A stretch of DNA of 64,000 bases, taken from Vibrio alfacsensis (GTDB lineage Bacteria; Pseudomonadota; Gammaproteobacteria; Enterobacterales; Vibrionaceae). The position numbers and the translations under genes are program-made. The notes under the pieces were generated by a model, which saw only the letters and a list, made by a program, of their open reading frames with translations, made no database searches and had not been told where the DNA came from. The DNA lies in NCBI RefSeq assembly GCF_003544875.1, contig NZ_CP032093.1:496001-560000 (forward strand), in the 5' to 3' direction. Positions 28,270 through 42,845 of this stretch are shown here, piece by piece (the stretch's first letter is position 1; the number at the start of each line of letters is the position of its first letter).

Positions 28270-28947
28270 ATGAATTCTCCAATTGATAAATTAGAGAGAA
28301 AGCTTGGCTATCAGTTTAATAATGCTGAGCTTATCCATCTGGCGCTGACTCACCGCAGCGCCAACAGTAAGCATAATGAACGTCTTGAGTTTCTGGGCGA
28401 TTCAATTTTAAGTTTTGTCATCGCTGATGATTTGTACCATCGTTTTCCAAAAGTAAACGAGGGTGACATGAGCCGTATGCGCGCAACGTTGGTTCGCGGA
28501 CACACATTGGCGGAACTGGGTCGTGAATTCGGTCTAGGAGATTATTTAAAATTAGGTCCAGGTGAATTGAAGAGTGGCGGATTCCGCCGAGACTCTATTC
28601 TAGCCGATGCGGTAGAAGCCATTATTGGTGCGATTTACCTTGATAGTGATCTTGAAGTTGTGCGTGGTATTGTACTGAGTTGGTACAATAGTCGTCTTGA
28701 GGCGATTAAGCCAGGCGTATCACAGAAAGATCCAAAAACTCGCCTACAAGAGTTCCTGCAAGGCAGAAGAAAACCACTGCCAGCTTACACAGTGACTAAT
28801 ATTAAAGGTGAAGCGCACAACCAAGAGTTCACGGTTGAGTGTGAAGTAGCAGGTGTGGATAAGCCTGTCATTGGTAAAGGCACCAGCCGCCGCAAGGCAG
28901 AACAAGCGGCTGCAGAAACAGCACTTGAGCAATTAACAAATGGCTGA
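28270..28947 (+). CDS. rnc: Ribonuclease III
   Basis: Double-strand-specific endoribonuclease that processes rRNA precursors and some mRNAs. It is 225 aa, as in E. coli. The signature [18 protein letters not shown] (about residues 36-53) carries the acidic catalytic residues; the C-terminal double-stranded RNA-binding domain ends with [20 protein letters not shown]. It overlaps era by 8 bp (ATGGCTGA), implying coupled translation. Confidence 0.97.
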   Translation: MNSPIDKLERKLGYQFNNAELIHLALTHRSANSKHNERLEFLGDSILSFVIADDLYHRFPKVNEGDMSRMRATLVRGHTLAELGREFGLGDYLKLGPGELKSGGFRRDSILADAVEAIIGAIYLDSDLEVVRGIVLSWYNSRLEAIKPGVSQKDPKTRLQEFLQGRRKPLPAYTVTNIKGEAHNQEFTVECEVAGVDKPVIGKGTSRRKAEQAAAETALEQLTNG

Positions 28948-29902
28948 TAACGAATTCGATATCGATGCATATTTTGCATCACCTGGTGAGCAAAGTTCAC
29001 CAGAGAACCAACATTGTGGCTTCATTGCTATTGTTGGCCGCCCTAACGTAGGTAAATCGACGCTTCTGAACAAAATTTTGGGTCAGAAAATTTCGATCAC
29101 GTCACGTAAGCCGCAAACGACACGTCACCGAATTATGGGCGTGGATACGGACGGTGATTACCAAGCGATTTACGTTGATACACCAGGACTTCACATTGAA
29201 GAAAAGCGTGCCATTAACCGTTTGATGAACCGTGCGGCAAACTCCTCTCTGAGTGATGTAAACTTGGTGTTCTTCTTGGTTGATGGTACGCATTGGACCA
29301 AAGACGACGAGATGGTTCTGACTAAGCTTCAAAAATCGAACTTCCCAGTTGTGCTTTGTGTAAACAAAGTCGATAACGTGCAAGATCGTAACGAAGTGAT
29401 GATGCACATGGCAGACATGTCCAAGAAAATGGATTTTGTTGATGTTGTGCCAATCTCTGCGAAGCAAGGTAAGAACATCGACGTACTGCGTAAGCATGTG
29501 CGTGAACACTTACCGAAAGCGACGCATCACTTCCCAGAAGAGTATGTAACAGACCGTTCTCAGCGTTTCATGGCGTCAGAAATCGTACGTGAAAAGCTGA
29601 TGCGTTTTACTGGTGAAGAACTCCCTTACTCGGTAACAGTTGAAATCGAACGCTTCGATTACAACCCTGAAACAGACGGCTTCCACATCAATGCTTTGAT
29701 TCTTGTTGAGCGTAACGGTCAGAAGAAAATGGTGATTGGTAAAGGTGGTGAGAAGATCAAGACCATTGGTCGCGAAGCACGCCTAGATATGGAAGAGTTG
29801 TTCGGGCGTAAGGTTTACCTTGAGACTTGGGTTAAAGTGAAATCAGGTTGGGCGGATGACGAACGTGCATTGCGCTCACTCGGTTACATTGACGACCTAT
29901 AA
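28940..29902 (+). CDS. era: GTPase Era
   Basis: Essential GTPase that binds the 3' end of 16S rRNA and assists 30S assembly. It is 320 aa. G1 motif is GRPNVGKST near residue 31, G3 DTPG near residue 80, G4 NKVD near residue 140. The C-terminal KH domain contains [13 protein letters not shown]. Start ATG at 28940 lies inside rnc. A terminator 70-100 bp after the stop ends the lepB-rnc-era unit; recO follows. Confidence 0.97.
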   Translation: MADNEFDIDAYFASPGEQSSPENQHCGFIAIVGRPNVGKSTLLNKILGQKISITSRKPQTTRHRIMGVDTDGDYQAIYVDTPGLHIEEKRAINRLMNRAANSSLSDVNLVFFLVDGTHWTKDDEMVLTKLQKSNFPVVLCVNKVDNVQDRNEVMMHMADMSKKMDFVDVVPISAKQGKNIDVLRKHVREHLPKATHHFPEEYVTDRSQRFMASEIVREKLMRFTGEELPYSVTVEIERFDYNPETDGFHINALILVERNGQKKMVIGKGGEKIKTIGREARLDMEELFGRKVYLETWVKVKSGWADDERALRSLGYIDDL

Positions 29903-29974
29903 GCTTGGTTACTCGGTAGCTTGGTAACGAAGAGACTTCGTTACAACATCGACTAAAATGTAATATCGATTAGA

Positions 29975-30003
29975 ATAAGGAGCCATTTGGCTCCTTATTT
30001 TTT
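29975..30003 (+). terminator. Terminator after era
   Basis: AATAAGGAGCC and GGCTCCTTATT with an ATTT loop, followed by T residues. Confidence 0.85.
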
Positions 30004-30032
30004 ATTCCACACTTGTAGGCACACAGATTGAA

Positions 30033-30764
30033 ATGAGCAACCTGTCTTCAGAGGGGTTCCAACGTTGCTTTGTATTGCATCGTCGCCCGTATAGCGAATC
30101 AAGTTTGATCCTTGATGTTTTCAGCGAGGAGTATGGTCGTGTCACTTTGATGGCAAAAGGTGCCCGAGGTAAGCGTTCAAACTTGAAAGGAGCATTACAG
30201 CCTTTTACCCCTTTATTGCTCAAATGGTCAGGTAAGGGCTCAATGAAGACTTTGCGTCAAGCTGAGCCTATTAGCCTTGGTTTACCTCTGAGTGGAATCC
30301 ATCTTTACTCTGCGATGTATGTGAACGAGTTGATCGGTCGTGTGCTGATGGCAGAAGTACCAATGCCTGCTCTATTCCACGATTATCTACATGCACTGAC
30401 AGAGCTTGCTCAGTGTGATAATCCAGAGCCCGGATTACGCCGTTTTGAATTGGCCCTGCTGTCTTCAATGGGCTATGGCGTCGATTTCTTGCACTGCGCC
30501 GGCACGGGTGAGCCTGTTGATCCTGATATGACCTATCGTTATCGAGAGCAAAAGGGATTCATAGCTTCAGTAAGGCGCGACAACCTGACATTTTTGGGTA
30601 ATGAATTGATTGCGATTAGTGAACGGCGATTCGTCACTAAAGAACAATTAAAAGCGGCGAAACGCTTTACACGACTGGCCTTAAAGCCGTATCTTGGCGG
30701 CAAACCTTTAAAAAGTCGTGAATTATTCATTCAGACATCCAGAGCACGGAGTAATGGAAAATGA
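30033..30764 (+). CDS. recO: DNA repair protein RecO
   Basis: Recombination mediator of the RecFOR pathway: loads RecA on SSB-coated single-stranded DNA and anneals complementary strands. It is 243 aa. The N-terminal OB fold contains [20 protein letters not shown] and the GAR/GK-rich [20 protein letters not shown]. The rest is helical. No zinc cysteine cluster is seen, as in E. coli RecO. The stop overlaps pdxJ by 4 bp (ATGA). Confidence 0.95.
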   Translation: MSNLSSEGFQRCFVLHRRPYSESSLILDVFSEEYGRVTLMAKGARGKRSNLKGALQPFTPLLLKWSGKGSMKTLRQAEPISLGLPLSGIHLYSAMYVNELIGRVLMAEVPMPALFHDYLHALTELAQCDNPEPGLRRFELALLSSMGYGVDFLHCAGTGEPVDPDMTYRYREQKGFIASVRRDNLTFLGNELIAISERRFVTKEQLKAAKRFTRLALKPYLGGKPLKSRELFIQTSRARSNGK

Positions 30765-31492
30765 GCTCAATCTACTTAGGCGTTAATATCGACCATATAG
30801 CCACTCTACGAAATGCACGTGGTACAAAATACCCAGATCCAGTGCATGCGGCAGAAATCGCAGAGCGCGCGGGCGCTGACGGTATTACCATTCACTTACG
30901 TGAAGACCGTCGTCATATCAATGATCGTGATGTACGTATTTTGCGTGAAACCATTCAGACTCGAATGAACCTTGAAATGGCAGTGACGGATGAGATGGTT
31001 GAGATTGCACTTCAAACTAAGCCTGAGTTCGTTTGTCTGGTACCTGAAAAACGTGAAGAGTTGACAACAGAGGGTGGCTTGGATGTGGTCGGCCAACTTG
31101 AGAAAGTGAAAGCGGCAACGCAAAAGCTAACCGATGCGGGCATCAAAGTCTCTCTGTTTATTGATGCTGACCGTCAACAGATTGATGCGGCAAAAGCTTG
31201 TGGCGCACCGTACATTGAGCTTCACACCGGTCACTACGCTGATGCGACTACAGAAGAAGATCAGCTTGATGAACTTAAGAAAATTGCGGCAGGTGCAAGC
31301 TACGCACACGATCTTGGTATCATCGTAAACGCAGGTCATGGTCTGACTTACCACAACGTAGCACCAATCGCGGCACTGCCAGAAATCTACGAGCTAAACA
31401 TCGGTCACTCGATCATTGGGCGTGCAGTATTCGATGGTCTAGAAAAGTCGGTGGCAGAAATGAAAGCCATCATGGTTGCTGCGCGTAAATAA
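30761..31492 (+). CDS. pdxJ: Pyridoxine 5'-phosphate synthase
   Basis: Condenses 3-amino-2-oxopropyl phosphate with 1-deoxyxylulose-5-phosphate to pyridoxine phosphate, the ring-closing step of vitamin B6 synthesis. It is 243 aa, as in E. coli. TIM-barrel landmarks are [15 protein letters not shown] at the N terminus, [12 protein letters not shown] and the C-terminal [14 protein letters not shown] phosphate-binding region. It is coupled to recO upstream and acpS 12 bp downstream, the conserved cluster. epd, earlier in the same pathway, is at 2.4 kb. Confidence 0.97.
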   Translation: MSSIYLGVNIDHIATLRNARGTKYPDPVHAAEIAERAGADGITIHLREDRRHINDRDVRILRETIQTRMNLEMAVTDEMVEIALQTKPEFVCLVPEKREELTTEGGLDVVGQLEKVKAATQKLTDAGIKVSLFIDADRQQIDAAKACGAPYIELHTGHYADATTEEDQLDELKKIAAGASYAHDLGIIVNAGHGLTYHNVAPIAALPEIYELNIGHSIIGRAVFDGLEKSVAEMKAIMVAARK

Positions 31493-31504
31493 TCAGATTT
31501 CAGC

Positions 31505-31885
31505 ATGGCAATTTTAGGACTAGGCACAGACATTGCTGAGATTGAGCGTATTGAGAAAGCGCTAAGTCGAACTGGTGAGCCGTTTGCAAAACGTATATTG
31601 TCTGAGCAAGAAATGGCAAGATTTGCAGAGCTGAAACAACAAGGTCGTTATCTCGCGAAGCGTTTCGCAGCGAAAGAAGCGGCATCCAAAGCCTTGGGAA
31701 CCGGTATCGCAAACGGTGTGACTTTCCATGACTTTACGGTTTCGAATAATGAGTTTGGTAAACCGGTGTTGACGTTATCTGGCGTTGCCAAGCAAATCGC
31801 AGAGTCAATGGGGGTACATCACGTCCACCTATCGATTTCTGATGAACGTCATTACGCCGTAGCGACCGTGATTTTGGAATCCTAG
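31505..31885 (+). CDS. acpS: Holo-[acyl-carrier-protein] synthase
   Basis: Transfers 4'-phosphopantetheine from CoA to the serine of acyl carrier protein; forms a trimer in the cytosol. It is 126 aa, as in E. coli. The Mg-binding [12 protein letters not shown] (residues 5-16) and the second motif [13 protein letters not shown] (about 57-69) are complete. It is the last gene after recO-pdxJ, with a terminator shared with convergent barA. Confidence 0.96.
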   Translation: MAILGLGTDIAEIERIEKALSRTGEPFAKRILSEQEMARFAELKQQGRYLAKRFAAKEAASKALGTGIANGVTFHDFTVSNNEFGKPVLTLSGVAKQIAESMGVHHVHLSISDERHYAVATVILES

Positions 31886-31915
31886 CTCGCTTGATTGCGG
31901 ATAAAATTTGAAGAC

Positions 31916-31947
31916 AAAAAAGCCAGAGTCGATGCTCTGGCTTTTTT
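31916..31947. terminator. Bidirectional terminator between acpS and barA
   Basis: AAAAAAGCCAGAG and CTCTGGCTTTTTT around TCGATG, with T runs on both strands. Confidence 0.92.
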
Positions 31948-31973
31948 ATCGGTGCGTCTTGCTAAATTGCCGC

Positions 31974-34769
31974 TTACTGTTCGAGATAGAGCTTCGCGGT
32001 TGTAGTGACCTTAATCATCTCATCTTGTAACTCAAACATTTCCGGTTCGATTTCTTCAAGACTGGCTCCTGAACGTAGCGCTTGCTCTAGCGTCGCACAC
32101 AGCGCTTTCAATCTCGGCACGCCGCAGTAGGAGCTACTGCCGTGCAACTTGTGAATTACATGGATAAGATCGTCTCGAGAAAAGTCTTCTTGCTCTAACG
32201 CTTGATCGACGACTTCTTCAACCTCCGGGATAAAGCCAACCAGCATGCTCAGCATGTCTTTGGCTAAGTCTTCTTTATTGGCACTTTGTTTTAGTGCCGC
32301 TTGCCAGTCGATGATCACATCTTTTGGTTTAGACGTAGGCTGAGGTTCAAGAGACTCTGTGATGTCTAAATAAGATGGCGTCAGTTTCTCTACTTGTTCT
32401 GAACATGTATTCGGATTCCAGTGTACGAGCACTTGTTGAAGCACGTGTTCTTCAATAGGTTTGGTGAGGTAGTCATCCATACCTGCGGCCAACAATCTGT
32501 CGCGTTCGCCTGCCATTGCGTGGGCGGTGACAGCAATTACAGGTGTTTCTTTATTTAGCTCAAGTTCTTTAATGTGCTGACAAGCCGTCACGCCGTCCAT
32601 TAATGGCATTTGGATATCCATAAAGATCAGGTCGTATTTTTTTTCTGTTGCAAGGTTTACGGCTTGCTGGCCATTGCTGCATGCGGTTACCGTTTCGACG
32701 CGCTCTTTGAGCAGGGCAGAGATCAGCTTTAAGTTAGCAGGGTTATCGTCTACTGCCAATACAGATAGTGGGAGTCGTTCATTTTCAATCGTTTCGACGA
32801 TCGGCGCTGGAACTTGGGGCGTTTCAACATGGTCAGAGATCAGGCTTTGCAGCAATTTACGGCGTGATAGTGGTTTGGTTAGACATTGAATTGGATAATC
32901 GTTCATGATTTGGTCAGCCAACGCCAGTTCAGTACTAGGTGTTGCCATGATTACGCTTGGAGCCATCGATTTTGCTTGCTCAATCCACGCGGTCACGGAT
33001 TGCTCGTCGTAAGTTTGGTTTGCTGCCAAATTGAGAAGGACATAGTCATAGTGCTCATGGTTTTCAGGTAGTGATGAACGGTAGGTAACCATCATTCCCT
33101 CTTCACTCAATATTTGCTGAGTGATAGAAGCCGCTTGCATATTTGGTTCAACCAACAGCAATTGCTTACCAGAAAGCAATTCAACTTCGATCAAATCGCT
33201 CATTGGCATGTCGGTTGCGTTTAAGCGCAAGGTGAACCAGAACGTAGACCCCTGATGAAGACGGCTTGTTAGGCTGATTTCACCGCCCATCTGGCTAACC
33301 AATTTTTGGGTAATCACCAAACCAAGCCCTGTACCGCCATAGCGACGTGAAATACTCGCATCCGCTTGGCTAAACGCTTGGAACAACTGCGCTTGCTGGC
33401 GTTCGGAGATACCAATACCGGTATCGCGCACCATGAATTGTAATTCGACCGAGTCACCAGACTGTGAGCGCATCTCTACACTGATATCAATATTGCCGCG
33501 TTCAGTAAACTTAATCGAGTTTCCGACTAAGTTGGTTAAAATCTGTTGAATTCGTAGAGGGTCGCCAACGACGCCCGGTGGAATTTTTGGATCCACTTTC
33601 AGTGTAATTTCTAACCCTTTTTCATGAGCGCTGGTGGCTTGCAAGTTCACCACTTCCTCTAAACTTTCACGGAAGTTGAAAGGAATATTTTCTAGCGCCA
33701 GTTTCCCCGCTTCGAGTTTTGAAAAATCGAGTATGTCGTTGATAATATTAAGTAGATTATTTGCAGATTTCTCTATCGTCTGCAGGTAATCGGTTTGACT
33801 ATTAGAAAGCTGAGTTTTGAGCATCTGGCGAGTAAAGCCAATCACACCGTTGAGTGGCGTGCGAAGCTCGTGAGACATGTTTGCCAAAAACTCCGATTTT
33901 ACCCGCGCAGCTTCTTGAGCGCGTTTTTTTGCGATGTCTAACTCCACGTTTTGGATTTCAAGTTGCTCAAGGGTTTCACGCAAGTCTGAGGTCGCTTGAT
34001 CGATACTGTGTTGCATCTCTACGTGGTATTCCGACAGCGAGACGGCCATGGCGTTGATGCCATTTTTAAGTTGGTCGAGCTCGCCGTGCATTTTCCCCTC
34101 AATTCGCACATCCAGATGACCTCGACGAATTCTATCCACGACATTCTTCATATGAGTGATCGGCTGAGTGACGTCGTGCATCAAGCGAGAGGCAAACACA
34201 CTCGCTAAACCAAGCCCTAAAATGAGAACGAGAAAAGCGGAGAATACTTCTTGGTATTGCTGAAGACGAAGTGAAGATAGATCCATCTCAACAGCAATAT
34301 AACCGATGGCTTTTGTACCTTGATTGTCGGCAGACAGTTCTGATAGGTAATGACCCTCAGATAAGATAGGCACACGTAGAATCAGAGAGTGTTCAAATAT
34401 TTCTGAGTTGCCCAATTGAGGGATAGGCTTATCTTTTGGAAACGTCAGCGCTTCAAAATTTGGATGGAAGTTTGAAGTTACGAAGAGTTCGTGATTTTCA
34501 TCGAAGACCGCAATACTACGAACTAAATTCGAATTTTTCCGGTGTGCGTAACTGATCAATCGGCGGACAGCTTCTCGGCTTTCGGATAAAAGGTGCGTTT
34601 CACTGGCAATAGCAAGCGGTTCGATGATGCTATTACCTGTGGTGATGACTTGCTTCTCGAGATCTTGATAGCGGTTAAATGAAAAAAATCCGCTTAGTAA
34701 TAAGCCAATTATTAGTGTCGGAGCGAGAGTTAGGGTAATTACACGAGCTCGTAAGCCATATCTGGTCAT
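31974..34769 (-). CDS. barA: Hybrid sensor histidine kinase BarA (VarS)
   Basis: Tripartite membrane sensor kinase of the BarA/UvrY (VarS/VarA) system, which controls Csr small RNAs and so CsrA, encoded at 58.7 kb. It is 931 aa. It has an N-terminal membrane helix, a periplasmic domain, a second helix near residues 172-192 and HAMP near 193-245. The histidine box has His300 (ANMSHELRTPLNG), followed by an ATPase domain (about 400-515). A pseudo-receiver covers about 533-640, with Asn580 where the phosphoaspartate is expected; a true receiver has Asp718 (LIFMDIQMP), and a C-terminal HPt domain has His873 (IHKLHGSS). Divergent from rlmD. Confidence 0.94.
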   Translation of the reverse strand: MTRYGLRARVITLTLAPTLIIGLLLSGFFSFNRYQDLEKQVITTGNSIIEPLAIASETHLLSESREAVRRLISYAHRKNSNLVRSIAVFDENHELFVTSNFHPNFEALTFPKDKPIPQLGNSEIFEHSLILRVPILSEGHYLSELSADNQGTKAIGYIAVEMDLSSLRLQQYQEVFSAFLVLILGLGLASVFASRLMHDVTQPITHMKNVVDRIRRGHLDVRIEGKMHGELDQLKNGINAMAVSLSEYHVEMQHSIDQATSDLRETLEQLEIQNVELDIAKKRAQEAARVKSEFLANMSHELRTPLNGVIGFTRQMLKTQLSNSQTDYLQTIEKSANNLLNIINDILDFSKLEAGKLALENIPFNFRESLEEVVNLQATSAHEKGLEITLKVDPKIPPGVVGDPLRIQQILTNLVGNSIKFTERGNIDISVEMRSQSGDSVELQFMVRDTGIGISERQQAQLFQAFSQADASISRRYGGTGLGLVITQKLVSQMGGEISLTSRLHQGSTFWFTLRLNATDMPMSDLIEVELLSGKQLLLVEPNMQAASITQQILSEEGMMVTYRSSLPENHEHYDYVLLNLAANQTYDEQSVTAWIEQAKSMAPSVIMATPSTELALADQIMNDYPIQCLTKPLSRRKLLQSLISDHVETPQVPAPIVETIENERLPLSVLAVDDNPANLKLISALLKERVETVTACSNGQQAVNLATEKKYDLIFMDIQMPLMDGVTACQHIKELELNKETPVIAVTAHAMAGERDRLLAAGMDDYLTKPIEEHVLQQVLVHWNPNTCSEQVEKLTPSYLDITESLEPQPTSKPKDVIIDWQAALKQSANKEDLAKDMLSMLVGFIPEVEEVVDQALEQEDFSRDDLIHVIHKLHGSSSYCGVPRLKALCATLEQALRSGASLEEIEPEMFELQDEMIKVTTTAKLYLEQ

Positions 34770-34959
34770 GTTATCTGATTACATTGGGGTCTGGATATGG
34801 GAAAATAACGGCATAACTCTCAAGCTTTCATTAGCAATACGAGAAAAATTGACGTTACCGGATAAACGGTAAGCATAATCAAGTCATTCGCATCACACAA
34901 CGGCCTCAATCAAGAATAGTGAAGCTGTTGGGCAATTAGATAAAAATCAGGCACAAAGC

Positions 34960-36278
34960 ATGGCACGAATCTTTCAACCTAAAAAGAAAACGCAACTGAA
35001 TACTCGTCACCAAGCGGTGAGCGTGGAGCGTTTGGATCATCATGGCGCAGGCATTGCCTACATTAATAAGAAACCCGTATTTGTTGATGGTGCGCTGCCA
35101 GGCGAAGAAGTGGTCGCTCAATTGGTCGAAGAAAAGAGTAAATTTGCTCGGGGCAAATTGATCAAAGTGCTTAAACCAAGCGATGCGCGTGTCGAGCCAT
35201 TTTGTCCGCACTATCATGAATGTGGTGGCTGCGACTTACAGCATCTGAATTATGACCAACAATTGACGCACAAGCAGCAAACATTGCGTCAGTTGATGCG
35301 AAAATTCGCGGGCAGTGATATCGAGTTAGAACAACCAATTTTAGGTGCTTCATTAGGTTATCGTCGTCGTGCTCGTGTGAGTTTATTCGTCGATAAAAAG
35401 ACACGCCAGCTGCATTTTGGTTTCAGAAAGAAGCAAAGTAAGCTAATCGCTCAAGTGACCGGCTGCCCAGTTTTGGCCCCAGAATTGAATGTGTTACTGC
35501 CTGAAATATACTCGGCGTTAAAGGCGTTTAAGAAGCCAGAACAACTTGGTCACGTAGAATTGGTTCTGGGTGACAGTGGCCCATGCATTACGCTGCGTCA
35601 TTTGAGCAAGTTGACAGAAGAAGAAACCAATACACTGGTGGAATTAGCAAAGCGTCATCACGCATCGCTTTATCTGATGCCTGAAACGGACCAGCTAGAT
35701 TTGGTTGAGGGTGACACGCCTTTTATCAAGAAGCGGGTGTAAAAGTGCCATTTACGCCAAATAACTTTATTCAAGTAAATCAAACTGTGAATCAAAAAAT
35801 GGTTGCACAAGCGGTAGCGTGGTTAGACCCTCAAAGCGATGAGCGAGTGTTAGATTTGTTCTGTGGTCTGGGTAATTTCAGCTTACCAATCGCAAAAAAA
35901 GCAAAGCATGTGGTTGGTGTCGAGGGTGTGGCTGAAATGGTAGAAAAGGCGGCAAATAACGCATCATTGAACCAAATCAATAACGCTCAATTTTATCACG
36001 CTAACCTTGAGCAAGATTTTGAGGGGCAAGCGTGGGCAGCGGAACAGTTTGATAAAGTAATGCTAGACCCTGCACGCGCGGGTGCAGGCGGGATCATTGA
36101 TCAAGTTTCAAAACTTGGCGCACAGCGTGTAGTTTATGTTTCTTGTAATCCTGCTACCCTTGCTAGGGATAGCCAGAGCTTGCTAGAGCAAGGCTACACA
36201 TTAACCAAATTAGGTATGCTGGACATGTTCCCTCATACCAGTCATCTAGAATCGATGGCGCTATTTGAAAAGTTATAA
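34960..36278 (+). pseudogene. rlmD: rlmD (23S rRNA m5U1939 methyltransferase) with a single-base frameshift
   Basis: RlmD methylates U1939 of 23S rRNA using SAM and carries a 4Fe-4S cluster. The frame from 34960 stops at 35742 and the rest continues in another frame to 36278. At 35721-35724 the sequence reads CCTTTTATC; a fifth T restores [16 protein letters not shown] and a 439-aa protein (E. coli 433). Visible parts: TRAM domain, Fe-S cysteines ([15 protein letters not shown]), SAM motif [14 protein letters not shown] and the catalytic [10 protein letters not shown]. All functional residues survive, so an assembly error is likely. relA follows. Confidence 0.9.
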
Positions 36279-36402
36279 CTTTTAATCTTTTGGTTACTTA
36301 CTTGTGGTGAGTGGCCAAAAAGCCAACGCATAACGCGGGGCACTAGAACTAACCTGGATGGTGTTAGTCAAACCACACAAATATAATAATTAGGATGATG
36401 AG

Positions 36403-38622
36403 ATGGTTGCGGTAAGAAGCGCGCATTTAAACCAAAATGAACAGTTTGAACTTGAAAGCTGGGTGGCTAGCCTAGGGCAAGACAAGAACATATCAAAACG
36501 TTTAATAGAAGTGTATCGTGACTGCCAATCGATGTTGGCAGACAGCGAACAGGCTGAGCTTTTGTTATGGCGTGGACGAGAGATGATCGAAATATTGATC
36601 ACCTTATCCATGGACAAAGCGACCTTAGTCGCTGCGCAACTGTTTCCTTTGGTTTCGAGCGGTGCTTTTGATAGAGAGTTGCTAGAAGAAAAGTACAGCA
36701 AAGAGATCATGAAGCTGATCGATGGCGTTGAAGAAATGGCCGCCATCGGCCAACTGAACGTCACCATGGAAGGGGGGGCTGCATCCTCTCAAGTGGATAA
36801 CGTTCGTCGAATGTTGCTTGCGATGGTGGATGATTTCCGCTGCGTGGTCATCAAGCTGGCAGAACGCATCTGCAACCTGATTGAAGTAAAAAAAGCGCCG
36901 GACGAAGTTCGTCGTGCAGCGGCAAAAGAGTGTGCAAACATTTATGCTCCTCTGGCAAACCGCCTTGGTATTGGTCAGCTGAAATGGGAAATCGAAGATT
37001 ACGCCTTCCGCTACCAACAACCAGAAACCTACAAGCAAATCGCGAAGCAATTGGCTGAGCGTCGTATTGTCCGTGAACAATACATCAAAGACTTTGTCGA
37101 CGACCTTACTCAAGAAATGACCGTATGCGGCATCAACGCAGAAGTCAGTGGTCGTCCAAAGCACATCTACAGTATCTGGCGCAAAATGCAGAAGAAGAGT
37201 TTGGCGTTTGATGAATTATTTGACGTACGTGCGGTACGTATCATCGCTGACAAACTTCAAGACTGTTATGCCGCTCTAGGTGTGGTTCACACCAAATACA
37301 AACACTTACCAAGTGAGTTCGACGATTACGTTGCGAACCCGAAGCCAAACGGCTACCAATCTATCCATACCGTGATTCTTGGTCCCGAAGGTAAGACCAT
37401 TGAGATCCAGATCCGCACCAAAGAGATGCATGAAGATTCGGAACTGGGTGTTGCTGCGCACTGGAAATACAAAGAAGGTGCGAGTACTCGAAGTGGTTAC
37501 GATGAGAAGATCACATGGTTGCGTAAACTGCTCGATTGGCAAGAAGAGATGTCTGACTCCGGTGAGATGTTGGATGAGCTTCGTAGTCAGGTATTTGATG
37601 ACCGTGTCTATGCCTTTACCCCACGCGGTGATGTTGTTGATCTGCCTATGGGAGCGACACCGCTTGATTTTGCTTACCACATTCACTCAGAAGTGGGACA
37701 TCGTTGTATCGGCGCAAAAGTGGCGGGTCGTATCGTACCGTTCACCCATAAACTGCAAATGGGCGATCAAGTCGAGATCATCACTCAGAAAGAACCTAAC
37801 CCATCTCGAGATTGGCTGAACCCATCGCTAGGTTTTGTTACTTCAGGTCGCGCGCGTGCGAAGATCAACGCATGGTTCCGCAAGCAAAGCCGTGAGAAGA
37901 ACCTAGAAGCAGGCCGTGAAATTCTCGAACATGAGCTGGTGAAAATTGGTGCGACGCTTAAAGACGCGGAGCATTACGCGGTTAAGCGTTTTAATGTGAA
38001 CAGTGCCGATGAACTCTATGTCGGGATTGGTAGTGGTGATTTACGTATCAATCAAATTGTCAATCACATCAATGCATTAGTTAACAAGCCGACCGCAGAG
38101 GAAGAGGATAAGCAAGCGCTTGAAAAGCTGCAAGAAGCAGAGAGTAAAGCACCCGCTCAAAGCCGACCACAAAAAGATGCGGTTGTCGTAGAGGGGGTTG
38201 ATAACCTGATGACGCATCTAGCGCGTTGTTGCCAGCCGATCCCAGGTGATGAGATCTCAGGTTACATCACCCAAGGTCGAGGTATCTCAGTGCACCGAAG
38301 TGACTGTGAACAGCTTGAAGAACTTCGTCACCATGCGCCGGAACGTATCATTGATACCGTATGGGGAGGAGGTTATGTTGGTTCATATATCCTAACCGTT
38401 CGAGTAGAAGCGATGGAACGTAGTGGTTTACTAAAAGACATCACCACTCTGTTTGCTAACGAGAAAATCAAAGTCACCAGCATGAAGAGTCGCGTTGATT
38501 ACCGCACGCAAATGTCGATCATGGACTTCGATCTCGAAGTGACAAACTTGGAAGTGTTCTCGCGAGTATCAAAACGAGTCGAGCAGATCAAGGATGTCAT
38601 GTCAGTGAAACGCTTAGGCTAA
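36403..38622 (+). CDS. relA: GTP pyrophosphokinase RelA
   Basis: Ribosome-associated (p)ppGpp synthetase that senses uncharged tRNA in the stringent response. It is 739 aa (E. coli 744). Order: an N-terminal degenerate hydrolase domain, the synthetase domain (FDDYVANPKPNGYQSIHT and EIQIRTKEMHEDSELG, about residues 300-350), a TGS domain (VYAFTPRGDVVDLPMGATPL), the zinc-finger region (HLARCCQPIPGDE) and a C-terminal ACT domain. The intact HD metal site of bifunctional SpoT/Rel is not evident, supporting RelA. It lies between rlmD and mazG as in E. coli. Confidence 0.96.
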   Translation: MVAVRSAHLNQNEQFELESWVASLGQDKNISKRLIEVYRDCQSMLADSEQAELLLWRGREMIEILITLSMDKATLVAAQLFPLVSSGAFDRELLEEKYSKEIMKLIDGVEEMAAIGQLNVTMEGGAASSQVDNVRRMLLAMVDDFRCVVIKLAERICNLIEVKKAPDEVRRAAAKECANIYAPLANRLGIGQLKWEIEDYAFRYQQPETYKQIAKQLAERRIVREQYIKDFVDDLTQEMTVCGINAEVSGRPKHIYSIWRKMQKKSLAFDELFDVRAVRIIADKLQDCYAALGVVHTKYKHLPSEFDDYVANPKPNGYQSIHTVILGPEGKTIEIQIRTKEMHEDSELGVAAHWKYKEGASTRSGYDEKITWLRKLLDWQEEMSDSGEMLDELRSQVFDDRVYAFTPRGDVVDLPMGATPLDFAYHIHSEVGHRCIGAKVAGRIVPFTHKLQMGDQVEIITQKEPNPSRDWLNPSLGFVTSGRARAKINAWFRKQSREKNLEAGREILEHELVKIGATLKDAEHYAVKRFNVNSADELYVGIGSGDLRINQIVNHINALVNKPTAEEEDKQALEKLQEAESKAPAQSRPQKDAVVVEGVDNLMTHLARCCQPIPGDEISGYITQGRGISVHRSDCEQLEELRHHAPERIIDTVWGGGYVGSYILTVRVEAMERSGLLKDITTLFANEKIKVTSMKSRVDYRTQMSIMDFDLEVTNLEVFSRVSKRVEQIKDVMSVKRLG

Positions 38623-38773
38623 CTTTCACGTCGTACTTGTCACTTTTACTGCGTTAACTGCGTTTTCTTGCTCCATCACATAGGCGAGCTATGTTCAGGA
38701 GTCGAGAAAACTTGTTGCCCTGTCAAAGTAACAATTACTTAGTGAAAGCCGCTGAGAAAATAAAATAATGTAG

Positions 38774-38805
38774 AAGGTGAGTGGTTTTGACTGCTCACCT
38801 TTTTC
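38774..38805 (+). terminator. Terminator of relA
   Basis: AAGGTGAG and CTCACCTT around a 12-nt loop, followed by TTTTC. Confidence 0.8.
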
Positions 38806-38835
38806 TTTAGAAAGAAAGGTTTAAAGGAACAGAAA

Positions 38836-39627
38836 ATGAGTCATCCAATTGAACAGTTAGAACAAATCATGGTGAAGCTGCGGGATCCAGAGAGCGGCTG
38901 TCCTTGGGACTTGAAGCAGACGTTCGATTCCATTGTTCCTCACACCATTGAAGAAACTTATGAAGTGGTGGATGCCATTCAAAATCGAGATTGGCACAAC
39001 CTCAAAGAAGAGCTTGGGGATTTGCTTTATCAGGTTATTTTCTATAGTCAGTTAGCAAAAGAACAAAATCTGTTCGATTTTTCGGATGTGGTCGATACCG
39101 TGAATGAAAAGCTGACTCGTCGTCATCCGCATGTTTTTTCTCAAGTTGAGTTTGCCTCTGAAGACGAAATTAGTGCCAACTGGGAAGCGGAAAAAGCAAA
39201 AGAAAAAGCGCAAGTAGGCAAAGCGGAAGAAAGTATTCTAGACTCAATACCAAACTCTCTACCTGCGCTTTCTCGTGCTACAAAAATTCAGAAAAAATGC
39301 GCTAAGTATGGTTTTGATTGGGACTCGTTGGGACCAGTGGTAGAAAAAGTTCAGGAAGAAATTGAAGAGGTCATGGAAGAGGCACTTCAAATTACGCCTG
39401 ATGAAGCCAAGGTTGAACTGGAGTTGGGGGATTTGTTGTTTGCAACGGTAAACCTATCTCGGCACTTAGGTAAAGATCCCGAAGTGGCCTTGGCGAAAGC
39501 AAATTTGAAGTTCTCAAAGCGTTTTAAAAGTGTAGAAGCGAAAGTGGCCAAAAAAGGTAAGCAACTAACGGACTTCAGCCTGATAGAGCTGGATTCAATG
39601 TGGGATGAAGTTAAAAGGGAAGAATAG
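38836..39627 (+). CDS. mazG: Nucleoside triphosphate pyrophosphohydrolase MazG
   Basis: Hydrolyses nucleoside triphosphates to monophosphates and pyrophosphate; in E. coli it lowers ppGpp effects. It is 263 aa, as in E. coli. Two tandem MazG domains are visible, with acidic metal motifs [10 protein letters not shown] / [10 protein letters not shown] in the first half and [10 protein letters not shown] / [12 protein letters not shown] in the second. Sits between relA and pyrG. No mazEF toxin pair is present here, unlike E. coli. The start has AAAGGAA upstream. Confidence 0.95.
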   Translation: MSHPIEQLEQIMVKLRDPESGCPWDLKQTFDSIVPHTIEETYEVVDAIQNRDWHNLKEELGDLLYQVIFYSQLAKEQNLFDFSDVVDTVNEKLTRRHPHVFSQVEFASEDEISANWEAEKAKEKAQVGKAEESILDSIPNSLPALSRATKIQKKCAKYGFDWDSLGPVVEKVQEEIEEVMEEALQITPDEAKVELELGDLLFATVNLSRHLGKDPEVALAKANLKFSKRFKSVEAKVAKKGKQLTDFSLIELDSMWDEVKREE

Positions 39628-39712
39628 GGCGAAATTCGCATGAACACTCGACTTTGATTTGAAGCAAAAAATAAAAAATTGCGGTGTGATAGATTTCACG
39701 TTGTGGCGTTAA

Positions 39713-42808
<3,096 letters not shown>

Positions 42809-42845
42809 TTCTTAACTGAGTTAACAGCTTAACTTAAAGCTTTTA